From JBPOHE01 sp052035915 (GTDB lineage: Bacteria; Pseudomonadota; Gammaproteobacteria; Chromatiales; Chromatiaceae): a stretch of 43,649 nt of DNA. The stretch is from positions 1 to 43,649 of the forward strand of contig JBPOHE010000123.1 of NCBI GenBank assembly GCA_052035915.1, in the 5' to 3' direction. The translations under genes were made by a program, and so were the position numbers. This document shows positions 15,744-24,558 of the stretch, one piece after another (position 1 is the first letter of the stretch; the number at the start of each line of letters is the position of its first letter). Under the pieces are notes generated by a model. It did no database searches. It was not told the origin of the DNA and saw nothing but the letters and a program-made list of their open reading frames with translations.

Positions 15744-16715
15744 ATGACCATATCTTTTTCTCCAGGGAAAACCCTTGGTATCGCCTTATCGGCCCAGATG
15801 TTGGTATCGGTGCCGGCCTTGGCCTATGACCTGCCGCCGGTGAACCTGGGATTCACCTCCTTCCTCGATGGGGCGCCACCTTCCGGACCCGGCTGGTATG
15901 TTCAGGAATACCTCCAGTACTACGATTCGGGGACATTGAAGGATGGGCATGGAAACTCGATCTATGCCCCCACGCCATCCGGCTTGAAAAAGCACGAGGC
16001 CAGCGCCTTCATCAGCCTGACCCAGTTGATCTATCAATCCAACACCCCGGTATTGGCCGGCGGCAAATGGGGAATGAACCTGATGCTGCCCTTCGTGGAC
16101 CCCAAGGTCTCGCCCGGGAACAGCCTGGCGATCGAAGCCAACAGCTCGGGATTCGGCGACCTTTTGGTCGGACCCTATCTGCAATGGGATCCCATCATGG
16201 GGGCCAATGGTCCCATCTTCATGCATCGCATCGAAGCCCAGATGATCTTCCCCACCGGGAAATACGATGCCGATCGGGAACTCAATCCGGGCAGCAATTT
16301 CTTTTCCTTCAATCCTTACTGGTCCGGTACCCTTTTCTTCACCCCCCAATGGACGGCCAGCTGGCGTCTGCACTGGTTGTGGAACGACAAGAACGAGGAG
16401 CCGAATCCGGCCTTCGGCGCCGATGACATGCAGGCGGGACAGGCGGTGCATATCAACTTCGCCAGCGAATACGAGTTGCTGCCCAAGCAGTTCCGGCTGG
16501 GAATCAATGGCTATTATCTGAAGCAGACCACCGACACCGAGGTGGATGGACGCAGCGTTTCAGGCCGCAAGGAACAGGTCCTGGGGCTGGGACCCGGTAT
16601 GGTGTGGCATCTCTCGCCGGATACCCACATCTTCGCCAATCTGTATTTTGAATCCGAAGCGGAGAATCGTCCGGAAGGCACCCGGATGAATCTGCGCCTC
16701 GTCCATCACTTCTGA
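15744..16715 (+). CDS. Phenol-degradation MetA-like (SphA-type) outer-membrane protein
   Basis: A 323-aa exported protein. The signal peptide ends near ALA (about residue 27). The mature part starts YDLPPVNLGFTSFLDGAPPS and is followed by GPGWYVQEYLQYY. It continues with many amphipathic strands and ends with a typical barrel terminus (NLRLVHHF). This fits the MetA-pathway-of-phenol-degradation family, putative outer-membrane channels for hydrophobic compounds. AAGGAA lies 7 nt before the chosen ATG; the frame extends 24 codons upstream without support. With the neighbouring FadL-type gene it suggests handling of aromatic or aliphatic substrates, but no catabolic genes are adjacent. Confidence 0.75.
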   Translation: MTISFSPGKTLGIALSAQMLVSVPALAYDLPPVNLGFTSFLDGAPPSGPGWYVQEYLQYYDSGTLKDGHGNSIYAPTPSGLKKHEASAFISLTQLIYQSNTPVLAGGKWGMNLMLPFVDPKVSPGNSLAIEANSSGFGDLLVGPYLQWDPIMGANGPIFMHRIEAQMIFPTGKYDADRELNPGSNFFSFNPYWSGTLFFTPQWTASWRLHWLWNDKNEEPNPAFGADDMQAGQAVHINFASEYELLPKQFRLGINGYYLKQTTDTEVDGRSVSGRKEQVLGLGPGMVWHLSPDTHIFANLYFESEAENRPEGTRMNLRLVHHF

Positions 16716-16813
16716 GAGCGAGCCGATCCACGCCGGGCTGGCTGGGCAACCGCCTGGCCGGCCCGATTCGACCTCCGACCCTTCCCGTTCGGTTTTCCCT
16801 CAGCGGCCACCAA

Positions 16814-16853
16814 AAGCCGGGTTTCAGCGCTTCAGGTCTCAACACCAGCTTCC
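16814..16853. repeat. Partial copy of the palindromic repeat seen at 6848-7000
   Basis: AGCCGGGTTTCAGCGCTTC followed by AGGTCTCAACACCAGC matches the right half of the inner palindrome at about 6931-6964 with a few changes. Only the half-element is here, directly before MITE copy 2. Confidence 0.55.
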
Positions 16854-16870
16854 TTCGACTCGGATATCGA

Positions 16871-17005
16871 TGGGTGATTCTCGGGCAAGGGCTCTTTGGG
16901 CCGGTTCTTTGTGCTCTAAGAGAGAACAATGCCTCTATTAAAGGCGGTATTGTTCTCGAAATAAGAACGTGAAATGAGCATTTTTAGCCGATGCCCGGAA
17001 CCACT
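16871..17005 (+). repeat. MITE-like palindromic repeat, copy 2
   Basis: It contains GAGAACAAT and ATTGTTCTC as a perfect 9-bp inverted pair around a spacer that itself carries GCCT/AGGC, then AAGAACG and the right end GATGCCCGGAACCA. The left end CTCGGGCAAGG is a diverged terminal repeat. Boundaries are approximate. It lies in the gap between the MetA-like barrel and the DUF3313 gene. Confidence 0.75.
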
Positions 17006-17111
17006 TTCTGGGACACGGCCGCTGGCCAAGGTCGCTCGCTCAGCAGATTTTCCTTTGTAGTGGACGAGAAGTCGCTCCCGGAAACAAAGTGGCCCCATCG
17101 AAGCCAACCGC

Positions 17112-17140
17112 TTTAGCCACTGCCAGACGACCCATATAAG
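17112..17140 (+). promoter_or_regulatory. Weak candidate promoter of the DUF3313 lipoprotein gene
   Basis: TTTAGC (17112-17117) and TATAAG (17135-17140) with a 17-nt spacer lie about 80 nt upstream of the start codon. The -35 box matches poorly, so this is only a candidate. Confidence 0.3.
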
Positions 17141-17219
17141 ATTTGATATCCTTCTTGCCAACAGAGTCAGAGGGGCAAGATCGGTGAACAAGTTTTTTAT
17201 CCCAGGACAGAAAAAAATC

Positions 17220-18023
17220 ATGAACAAAATGAATCCCAGCATCGCCCCAGGGCTTTGGGGCTTGGTCTTGGCCAGTGCCATCCTGGTGACGGGTTGTGCG
17301 TCAACGGACTCCATCATGGGCAACGGCACCGGCGTAACGGCCAGCGATCCGAGCCGATTCACCCAGAGCGGCTTCCTGTCCGATTACAGCCGACTCAAGC
17401 CGGCTCCCTGGGGAGATGGCATCGAGTGTTGGCGCGACCCCAATCTGGAGGCCAAGAAATATGACAAAGTGCTGATCGCACGCATCTTGGTCAATCTCAA
17501 ATCGGATCAGTCGCAGGGTATTGACCCTACCGATCTCAAGATGTTGACCGATTATTTCCACCAATCCCTGGTAAAGGCCCTTACGCCCCAGATGCCGGTG
17601 GTCGATCAGCCCGGACCGGGTGTGGTGGCGATACGGATTGAACTCACCAATCTGGTGCCTACCTCAGTGGCCAGGAGTGCGACCGGGACCCTGGTCCCCT
17701 ATGCCTTCATCGCCGAAGCGGGTTCCGGGGTCGCTACCGGTCGCCCCGCCGGCTCCACTCCCTATCTTGGCGAGACCGGTATGGAAATGCAGTTCCGCGA
17801 TGGGGCCACAGGTGAGGTGATCGCCGAATGCCGAGATACCGAGATTGGACGAAAATACGCCGCGGATTTGGAAACGAACACCGTTGGGGTGGCTCAGACC
17901 TGGGCCAGCGGTTATCTGAACTCGTTCCAGAGCTGGTCTTACGCCAAGAACGCCTTTGACAAATGGTCGGCCCTGACGGCGAAGCGGTTCGCCGAGTTGC
18001 GGGGTGTCAAGCCTTCTTCATAG
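17220..18023 (+). CDS. DUF3313-family lipoprotein
   Basis: A 267-aa putative lipoprotein. The signal PGLWGLVLASAILVTGCAS ends in a lipobox with Cys (VTGC), so it should be membrane-anchored in the periplasm; no Asp follows the Cys, which favours sorting to the outer membrane. The mature part starts with GFLSDYSRLKP, the hallmark of DUF3313. The length is typical. I chose ATG 17220 (AGGA 11 nt upstream) because it gives a compact signal peptide. An in-frame GTG at 17184 with AGGGG upstream would add 12 residues and is a real alternative. It appears to be a single-gene unit. Family function is unknown to me. Confidence 0.8.
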   Translation: MNKMNPSIAPGLWGLVLASAILVTGCASTDSIMGNGTGVTASDPSRFTQSGFLSDYSRLKPAPWGDGIECWRDPNLEAKKYDKVLIARILVNLKSDQSQGIDPTDLKMLTDYFHQSLVKALTPQMPVVDQPGPGVVAIRIELTNLVPTSVARSATGTLVPYAFIAEAGSGVATGRPAGSTPYLGETGMEMQFRDGATGEVIAECRDTEIGRKYAADLETNTVGVAQTWASGYLNSFQSWSYAKNAFDKWSALTAKRFAELRGVKPSS

Positions 18024-18105
18024 GATTAACAGGGTTTAGGAGTAGGCCGGGTTTCCTTCCTTAGGTGATTTCCGACAAATCTCCTACCACGCCGTAGGAA
18101 CACAA

Positions 18106-18242
18106 TGTAGGGTGGATAAGGCGCCAGGCGCCGCATCCACCAATCATCTCTTCAGGGATGATGGATGCGCTACGCCCTTCGACGGTTCGACCATTCGACA
18201 AGCTCATGGTTCGCCGCTCAGGGCAGGCTTATCCGCCCTACG
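18106..18242. repeat. GTAGGGTGGATAAG-type dispersed palindromic repeat
   Basis: GTAGGGTGGATAAG (18107-18120) and CTTATCCGCCCTACG (18228-18242) are inverted ends with one mismatch. GGCGCCAGGCGCC and GCATCCACC lie inside. Elements of this kind are common between genes in Proteobacteria. It fills most of the gap before the efflux operon; the remainder holds nothing I recognise. Confidence 0.75.
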
Positions 18243-18439
18243 CAGTTGGTATTTTTTTACGGAACTCACCTTGACCCGGTCTGGTGCCTGATGAGGGGGG
18301 AACAACCAAGGGAATCGCTACAATGGCAAAGGTACAAAAGGGGTCCATACTAGACCCTCCAGCGGTATTCCCTTTTTCATTTACAGCCCCAGGCTTTTGT
18401 ATATCGCCAATTTTCAGCAATTCTGCGGAGGTCTCTGTC

Positions 18440-19612
18440 GTGTTGGATCTGTATTCCCGTTTCCGAGTGCTCTACAAAGCCAGGCTGGGCTCAAGCTGGC
18501 TTGTTCCTTTCTCCTTGTGGATCGGTCTCGCCTCCGTCAGTCCGACCCTGGCTCAACAAGCCCCACCGCCACTGGAAGTCACCGTGGTTGCCGTCGCCCC
18601 GCAGACCACTCCGGCGACTTTTGAATTCACCGGCAAGACCGAAAGCTCCCGTTCAGTGGAGATCCGCGCCCGGGTGGAAGGCTATCTGGACAAGATCGCC
18701 TATACCGAAGGGGATTTCGTCCATCCCGGCCAACTGCTGTTTCAACTCGATCCTCAACCCTTCCAGGCCGCGCTGGAGAACGCCAAGGGTGACCTGGCCC
18801 GCGCCGAGGCGCAATTGGCCAATGCCCGCGCCACCTTGGCGCGGGTCAAACCCCTGGCCAAGGAGAACGCCGTCAGCCAAAAGGATCTGGACGACTCGGT
18901 GGCGTCCGAACGTAGCGCCCAGGCCCAGGTGCAATCGGCCAAGGCCCAGGTGCGCACCGCCGAACTGAATCTGGGCTATACCAGCATCAAGTCACCGCTG
19001 AACGGATTGGCCGGCAAGTCCGAGTTCCGCGAGGGTAGCTTGGTCACCCCAGGTTCCAGCAGCCTGCTGACCACCCTGGTGCAGCTCGATCCGATCTGGG
19101 TCAGTTTCGGCGTCGGCGAAAACGAGGTGCTGAAGTTTCGCTCTGAACAGGCCAGCGGCAAACTCCAGGAGACCAAAAACATGCAGGTCGAATTGGTGTT
19201 GGCGGACGGTAGCGTTTTCCCCCGCAAGGGTCGCATCAACTATGTGGCACCGACCATAGATACTACCACCGGCACCCTGGCTCTGCGGGCGGAGATCCCC
19301 AATCCGGATCGAAAACTGAAACCAGGTTTGTTCGTCCGGGTTCGTTTGGAAGGGGCGGTGCGTGCCAATGTGATGATGGTTCCCCAGCGAGCGGTCATGC
19401 AGGGGCCCCAGGGCAAGTTTGTCTATGTCGTTGGCCCCGACAACAAGGCGGAAGCGAAAACGATCCAGGTCGGTGACTTCTACGGCGACCAATGGATCGT
19501 CAATTCGGGTCTGAGTGGCGGCGAACAGGTGATCGTCGACGGTGCCATCAAGGTCAAGGCCGGCACGCCGGTCAAGATCGCCACACCAGCCCCCAAGCCC
19601 GCCGGCCAATAA
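18440..19612 (+). CDS. RND efflux periplasmic adaptor (MexA/AcrA family)
   Basis: A 390-aa membrane fusion protein that would bridge the inner-membrane pump and the outer-membrane channel encoded downstream. A signal peptide or N-terminal anchor is at 1-38 (WLVPFSLWIGLASVSPTLAQ). A lipoyl-type half-motif RARVEGYLDKIAYTEGDFV is followed by GQLLFQLDP, an alpha-hairpin (about 105-180), the second lipoyl half (LNLGYTSIKSPLNGLAG) and beta-barrel and membrane-proximal domains to the end. The GTG at 18440 has a near-ideal GGAGGT 7 nt upstream; the frame remains open for 52 codons before it without support. The next gene starts 11 nt after the stop, so this is an operon. No lipobox is seen, unlike AcrA or MexA. 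Confidence 0.9.
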   Translation: MLDLYSRFRVLYKARLGSSWLVPFSLWIGLASVSPTLAQQAPPPLEVTVVAVAPQTTPATFEFTGKTESSRSVEIRARVEGYLDKIAYTEGDFVHPGQLLFQLDPQPFQAALENAKGDLARAEAQLANARATLARVKPLAKENAVSQKDLDDSVASERSAQAQVQSAKAQVRTAELNLGYTSIKSPLNGLAGKSEFREGSLVTPGSSSLLTTLVQLDPIWVSFGVGENEVLKFRSEQASGKLQETKNMQVELVLADGSVFPRKGRINYVAPTIDTTTGTLALRAEIPNPDRKLKPGLFVRVRLEGAVRANVMMVPQRAVMQGPQGKFVYVVGPDNKAEAKTIQVGDFYGDQWIVNSGLSGGEQVIVDGAIKVKAGTPVKIATPAPKPAGQ

Positions 19613-19623
19613 GGGGACCATCC

Positions 19624-22600
19624 ATGATTTCACGTTTCTTTATCGACCGCCCCATCTTCGCGGCGGTCATCTCCATCATCATCACCTTGGCCGGTCTGGT
19701 GGCGATGTTGGGGCTGCCCATCGCCCAGTTCCCGGAGATCACCCCGCCGCTGTTGCAGGTGACCACCAGCTACCCCGGCGCCGACGCCGACACCACCTCC
19801 AATTCGGTGGCCGCGCCTGTGGAACAGCAGGTCAACGGGGTCGAGAACATGATCTACATGCAGTCGAACAACTCGGCCAGCGGCGACATGGCGCTCAGCG
19901 TCTATTTCAATATCGGCACCAATGTCGATCTGGTGTTGCCCGATCTGACCAACCGGGTCAACCTGGCGAATCCGGTAATGCCGGCGGATGTGCGCCAGAA
20001 CGGTCTCACCATCAAAAAGGCCTCTTCCAATATCCTCATGATCGTGGCGATCACCTCCGATGGCACTCAGGACTCCAATTTCGTTAGCAACTACGCCAAC
20101 CTCAACGTGGTGGACGAACTCCAACGCATCCCCGGCGCCAGCCAGGTGAACCTCTTCACCATGTCCGACTACGCCATGCGCATCTGGCTCAAGCCGGATC
20201 GGATGGCGGAGTTGGGTCTGACGGTCAGCGATATCCGTCAGGCGATCCAGGAGCAGAACGCCCAGTTCGCCGTCGGCAAGGTCGGTCAGCCGCCCACCAG
20301 CTATCCGGTCCAGCTCACTTTGCCTGTGTCCGCCAAGGGCCGTTTGACCGAGGCCGAGGAATTCGAGCAGATCATTCTACGTTCCAATCCGGATGGTTCG
20401 GCGGTGTTGCTGCGAGATGTGGCCCGGGTCGAGCTGGGCATCCGCAATTACGATACCGAGGGCCTGCTGAACGGCAAGCGCACCGACTTCATCATGGTTT
20501 ACCAGCAACCGGGTTCCAACGCCCTCGACGTAGCCGACAAGATCATCGCCACCATGGAGCGGCTGCAGAAGAATTTTCCCACCGGCATCAGCTATGCCAT
20601 CCCCTACAACACCACCAAGTTCGTCAAGGTGTCCATCGAGGCGGTGGTGCACACCTTTTTCGAGGCGGTGGTGCTGGTGATCCTGGTGGTCTACCTCTTT
20701 CTGCAAAACTGGCGGGCGACCCTCATCCCGCTGCTGGCGGTGCCGGTGTCCATCGTCGGCACCTTCGCCGGGATGCATTTGCTGGGTTTCTCCATCAACA
20801 CCCTGACCCTGTTCGGCATGATCCTGGCCATCGGTATCGTGGTGGACGACGCCATAGTGGTGATCGAGAACGTGGAGCGCAACATGCACGAGTTCGGTCT
20901 CGATCCAAAGGAAGCGGCCCGACGGGCGATGGACGAGGTGACCGGTCCGGTAATCGCCATCGTCTTGGTGCTCTGCGCGGTCTTCGTCCCTACCGCCTTT
21001 CTTGGCGGTATTACCGGCCAACTCTACAAGCAGTTCGCCATCACCATCGCCATCTCGGTGATCCTCTCCGGCATCGTGGCGCTTACCCTCAGCCCGGCCC
21101 TGGCGGCGATCTTGTTGAAACCGTCTCATGGCAGGAAAAATTTCTTTTTCCGCGGTTTCGAGGCCGGTTTCAATTGGATGACCAACGGCTATGTGGCTGG
21201 GTCCGCCTTTCTGATCAAGCGGGTGCTGATTGGGCTGGTGCTATTCGGCGGGCTCTTGTTCGTCGCCAGCGGCCTGTTCAAGGTCGTGCCCGGCGGTTTC
21301 GTACCGGATGAGGACCAAGGCTATCTGCTGGGTATGGCGATTTTGCCTGATGGCGCCAGCCTGGACCGCAGCCGCGAGGTGGTCGACCAGGCCAACAAGA
21401 TCTTCGCCAAACATCCGGCGATCCAGGATGTGGTCAGCCTCAATGGCTTCAGCTTGTTGGACAGCCAGAACAAACCCAACTTCGCCACCTTCTTCCTGCC
21501 GCTCAAGGATTGGAAGGAGCGTACGACCCCGGAATTGCACGCCTTCGCCACCCAGAAGACCCTCCAGCGCCAGGTGTTCCAGCAGATCAAGGAAGCGCAA
21601 GTCGTCCTGTTCAATCCGCCGCCGATCCCCGGTATGAGTAGTACCGGCGGCTTTGAGTTCTGGATCCAGGATCGGGGCGGCGTAGGCGCCAAGGCCCTGG
21701 AGGCGGCGGTGCAGAAGTTCATCGCCAAGGCCAAGGAAAAACCGGAGCTCTCTCCCTTGACCACCACCTGTCGCGCCACCTCCCAGCAGTTGTTCGTGGA
21801 TCTCGACCGGGAGAAGGCGCGGGCCTTGAACGTGCCGATCAATACGGTGTTCGACCTGATGCAGGGTATTTTCGGTTCGATCTATGTCAATGACTTCAAT
21901 AAGCTCGGCCGCACCTTCCGGGTGATGCTGCAAGCCGATACCCAATACCGCACCCGTCCGGAAGACATCAGCCAGATCTATGTACGTTCCACCACCGGGC
22001 AGATGATTCCCTTGAGCGCCCTGGTGAAGGTGAACTATCTGACTGGGCCGGACAATGTGCCGCGCTTCAATGTCTTTCCCGCAGTGCGGGTGAACGGCAA
22101 CGCCGCCCCCGGCTACAGCTCCGGACAGGCGCTGGCGGCGATGGAGGCGCTGGCCAAGGAGGCCCTGCCGGAAACCATGAGTTACGCCTGGGCTGGACAA
22201 GCCTATCAAGAGAAACAGGTAGGGGCCGCTTCGTCCTTGGCCTTCGTGTTCGGCATCGTCATGGTATTTCTGATCCTGGCGGCTCAGTATGAAAAGTGGT
22301 CGTTGCCGCTGGCGGTGATCATCGCCGTGCCTTTCGCCGTGTGCGGGGCCTTGCTGGCGGTTTGGCTGAGAGGCTTGGTCAACGATGTCTATTTCCAGAT
22401 CGGTCTGGTGACCCTGATCGCCCTGGCGGCCAAGAACGCCATTCTGATCGTGGAGTTCGCGGTGATGAAGCGGGAGGAAGGGTTGTCGGCCATCGACGCG
22501 GCGCTGGAAGCCGCCCGGCTGCGCTTCCGCCCGATCGTCATGACCTCCCTGGCCTTCATCCTTGGCTGCGTGCCCCTGGCGATCAGTACCGGCGCCGGTG

Positions 22601-22761
22601 CCTTCAGCCGACATTCCATCGGCACCGGGGTAATCGGTGGCATGTTGGGGGCCACGGTGGTGGCGATCTTTTTCATCCCGCTGTTTTATCGGCTATTCGG
22701 TGGTGCTCCGTCCAAAGCGAGCAAAATGTCCCCACTCAAGGAGGAAGGCGTCCATGCCTAG
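19624..22761 (+). CDS. RND efflux pump, HAE1 family (AcrB/MexB-like)
   Basis: A 1045-aa proton-driven multidrug efflux pump, the usual length for HAE1 transporters. It begins with the family start MISRFFIDRPIFAAVISII and carries the proton-relay aspartates D408-D409 in TM4 (GIVVDDAIVVIENVER). The docking and porter domains lie between TM1/TM2 and TM7/TM8 (GFVPDEDQGYLLGMAILPDG marks the second half). The C-terminal helices include LAAKNAILIVEFA. The ATG lies 11 nt after the adaptor stop. Its last codons overlap a possible start of the outer-membrane factor. Substrates cannot be predicted from sequence; drugs, solvents or bile-salt-like molecules are family precedents. Confidence 0.95.
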   Translation: MISRFFIDRPIFAAVISIIITLAGLVAMLGLPIAQFPEITPPLLQVTTSYPGADADTTSNSVAAPVEQQVNGVENMIYMQSNNSASGDMALSVYFNIGTNVDLVLPDLTNRVNLANPVMPADVRQNGLTIKKASSNILMIVAITSDGTQDSNFVSNYANLNVVDELQRIPGASQVNLFTMSDYAMRIWLKPDRMAELGLTVSDIRQAIQEQNAQFAVGKVGQPPTSYPVQLTLPVSAKGRLTEAEEFEQIILRSNPDGSAVLLRDVARVELGIRNYDTEGLLNGKRTDFIMVYQQPGSNALDVADKIIATMERLQKNFPTGISYAIPYNTTKFVKVSIEAVVHTFFEAVVLVILVVYLFLQNWRATLIPLLAVPVSIVGTFAGMHLLGFSINTLTLFGMILAIGIVVDDAIVVIENVERNMHEFGLDPKEAARRAMDEVTGPVIAIVLVLCAVFVPTAFLGGITGQLYKQFAITIAISVILSGIVALTLSPALAAILLKPSHGRKNFFFRGFEAGFNWMTNGYVAGSAFLIKRVLIGLVLFGGLLFVASGLFKVVPGGFVPDEDQGYLLGMAILPDGASLDRSREVVDQANKIFAKHPAIQDVVSLNGFSLLDSQNKPNFATFFLPLKDWKERTTPELHAFATQKTLQRQVFQQIKEAQVVLFNPPPIPGMSSTGGFEFWIQDRGGVGAKALEAAVQKFIAKAKEKPELSPLTTTCRATSQQLFVDLDREKARALNVPINTVFDLMQGIFGSIYVNDFNKLGRTFRVMLQADTQYRTRPEDISQIYVRSTTGQMIPLSALVKVNYLTGPDNVPRFNVFPAVRVNGNAAPGYSSGQALAAMEALAKEALPETMSYAWAGQAYQEKQVGAASSLAFVFGIVMVFLILAAQYEKWSLPLAVIIAVPFAVCGALLAVWLRGLVNDVYFQIGLVTLIALAAKNAILIVEFAVMKREEGLSAIDAALEAARLRFRPIVMTSLAFILGCVPLAISTGAGAFSRHSIGTGVIGGMLGATVVAIFFIPLFYRLFGGAPSKASKMSPLKEEGVHA

Positions 22762-22800
22762 TTTGTCGTCTACTGCTCTCGTCCGCCTCTCCTCCGGCTA

Positions 22801-22922
22801 TCCTCGCCCCCAACCCTTTTTTCAAAGGAAGAGGGGAGGGAAAGAATGCCTCTCTCCTTGCGGGGAGAGAGAAGGGGAAAAATATTCCCTCTCCCCCTGG
22901 GAGAGGGTTAGGGTGAGGGCGA
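22801..22922. repeat. CCCTCACCCTAACCC-type dispersed repeat inside the operon
   Basis: TCCTCGCCCCCAACCC (22801-22816) faces GGGTTAGGGTGAGGGCG (about 22905-22921), with GAGGGGAGGG / CCCTCTCCCCC internal pairing. This is a widespread proteobacterial interspersed palindrome. It sits between the pump gene and the lipoprotein signal of the outer-membrane factor, in a place where these genes usually abut. Confidence 0.75.
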
Positions 22923-24325
22923 AACCCTTCGCTCTAGCTACCGTGCTCGCCCTCGCCGGCTGCGCGGCGGTTGGTCCCGATTACCAGCGTCCAGAACTTC
23001 CCCTGCCGACTCAATGGCGCTTGGCGGAAGGGCAAGGGACGGCAACGGCCAATCTGGTCTGGTGGCGGCAGTTCCAAGACCCGGTGTTGGAGCAACTGGT
23101 GGACAGCGCCTTGCGGGAGAACCAGGATCTGCGGATCGCCAGCGCCCGCATCGAGGAATATCTGGGTCGCTATGCCTTTACTCGCGCCGACCAGTTCCCG
23201 CAAATAGGCGCCGAGGCCAGCGGTCAGCGGAGTCGAATACCGGATGGCAATGGTGACGCTATCACCAGCAACAATTACCAAGCGGCGGCCTTTGTATCTT
23301 TTGAGCTAGATCTGTTTGGTCGCCTGCGCCGCGCCACCGAGGCGGCCCAGGCCAACCTGCTGGCCAGCGAGGAAGCAAGACGGACGGTGATTCTCTCCCT
23401 GGTAGCGGCGGTGGCAAACAACTATGTGCAACTGCGCTCCCTGGATCGGCAACTGGAGATTGCCCGCCGCACCCTGGATACCCGTAAGGACTCCCTGCGC
23501 ATCGCCCAGCTACGATTCAAGGCGGGTCTGACCTCGGAAATGGAGTCCCGTCAAGCGGAGGCCGAATACCAGGCTACCGCCGTGCAGGTCCCTCAGTTGG
23601 AAATCGCTGTCGTCCAGCGTGAAGACTCCTTGAGTCTGCTCCTTGGGCGCAATCCGGGCGCCATCACTCGCGGTCGGGCGCTCGACCAACTGGCCCAACC
23701 GCCAGTCCCCGCCGGCTTGCCTTCGGAGCTGCTGGAGCGACGACCGGATATTCGCCAGGCGGAACAACAATTGATTGCCGCCAACGCCAATATCGGTGTG
23801 GCCAAGGCCGCTTATTTCCCGGTGATCTCCCTGACTGGTCTTCTTGGCTCTATCAGCCCCGAGCTGGATGACCTGTTCCAGGGTTCCTCGCGTACCTGGA
23901 GCTATGGGCTCGGTCTGACGGTACCGATCTTCACGGCCGGTAAAATCGCCGGCCAGGTGCAGGCGGCGGAGGCGATCCAACAGCAAAGCCTGGCGAACTA
24001 CCAAAAAACCATTCAAACGACTTTTGCCGAAGTGGAAGACGGCCTGATCGCGGTGCGTAAGGACCAGGAACGCTTGCAGGCCCAGCGGGCGCAAATGGAG
24101 GCGTTAAGCCGTTATCTGCGCTTGGCCAAGTTGCGCTATGACAACGGCTATACGAGTTATCTGGAGGTGGTGGACGCGGAGCGTAACCTCTTCAATGCGG
24201 AGCTGGCCTATGCCCAAAGCCAGGGAGAGCTGCTATCGGCCTCCATCGCGCTTTACAAGGCCATGGGTGGAGGCTGGATCCAAGAGGCGGAGAACAAAAT
24301 AACCCCTCTCCCGCCATCGGCTTAA
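22913..24325 (+). CDS. Outer-membrane efflux factor (NodT/OprM family lipoprotein)
   Basis: A 470-aa TolC-like channel, the outer-membrane part of the tripartite pump. The signal MRAKPFALATVLALAGCAAVG has a lipobox (LAGC), followed by the family start GPDYQRPELPLP. Two outer-membrane efflux repeats follow (about 60-250 and 270-460); motifs include FELDLFGRLRR, ELLERRPDIRQAEQQL and YDNGYTSYLEVVDAER. The GTG at 22913 gives the normal length and places the signal at the N-terminus. An alternative ATG at 22754, with AGGAGGAAGG upstream and overlapping the pump stop, is in frame but would add 53 hydrophilic residues, encoded mostly by an inserted repeat, ahead of the signal. The original start may have been lost to that insertion. 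Confidence 0.88.
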   Translation: MRAKPFALATVLALAGCAAVGPDYQRPELPLPTQWRLAEGQGTATANLVWWRQFQDPVLEQLVDSALRENQDLRIASARIEEYLGRYAFTRADQFPQIGAEASGQRSRIPDGNGDAITSNNYQAAAFVSFELDLFGRLRRATEAAQANLLASEEARRTVILSLVAAVANNYVQLRSLDRQLEIARRTLDTRKDSLRIAQLRFKAGLTSEMESRQAEAEYQATAVQVPQLEIAVVQREDSLSLLLGRNPGAITRGRALDQLAQPPVPAGLPSELLERRPDIRQAEQQLIAANANIGVAKAAYFPVISLTGLLGSISPELDDLFQGSSRTWSYGLGLTVPIFTAGKIAGQVQAAEAIQQQSLANYQKTIQTTFAEVEDGLIAVRKDQERLQAQRAQMEALSRYLRLAKLRYDNGYTSYLEVVDAERNLFNAELAYAQSQGELLSASIALYKAMGGGWIQEAENKITPLPPSA

Positions 24326-24558
24326 ACACCAGGGGATCGAGGTCGCGTCCGTTCAATCGAATCTCAAACAGCTTTTCGATCAGAGGATCCGATGGCCTGA
24401 ACTGGAATCGAACCGCCGGCCCGGGGATGGGCGATATTCCAAGGGCTCAATGGTTCAGATCGATTCCAGGCCGCGGGAGCTAGGGATTGACCAACTACAG
24501 AACTTCCGCGAGACCGGCCAAGCAGGTTCTCGCGGCAGTCGTATCCGGGGGTAACACA

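Noticed and set aside
24393..24475. tRNA-like T-arm (GGTTCGATTCC on the minus strand) and a facing repeat
   Set aside because: The T-stem does not pair, no anticodon arm or acceptor stem can be built, and the repeat is imperfect.
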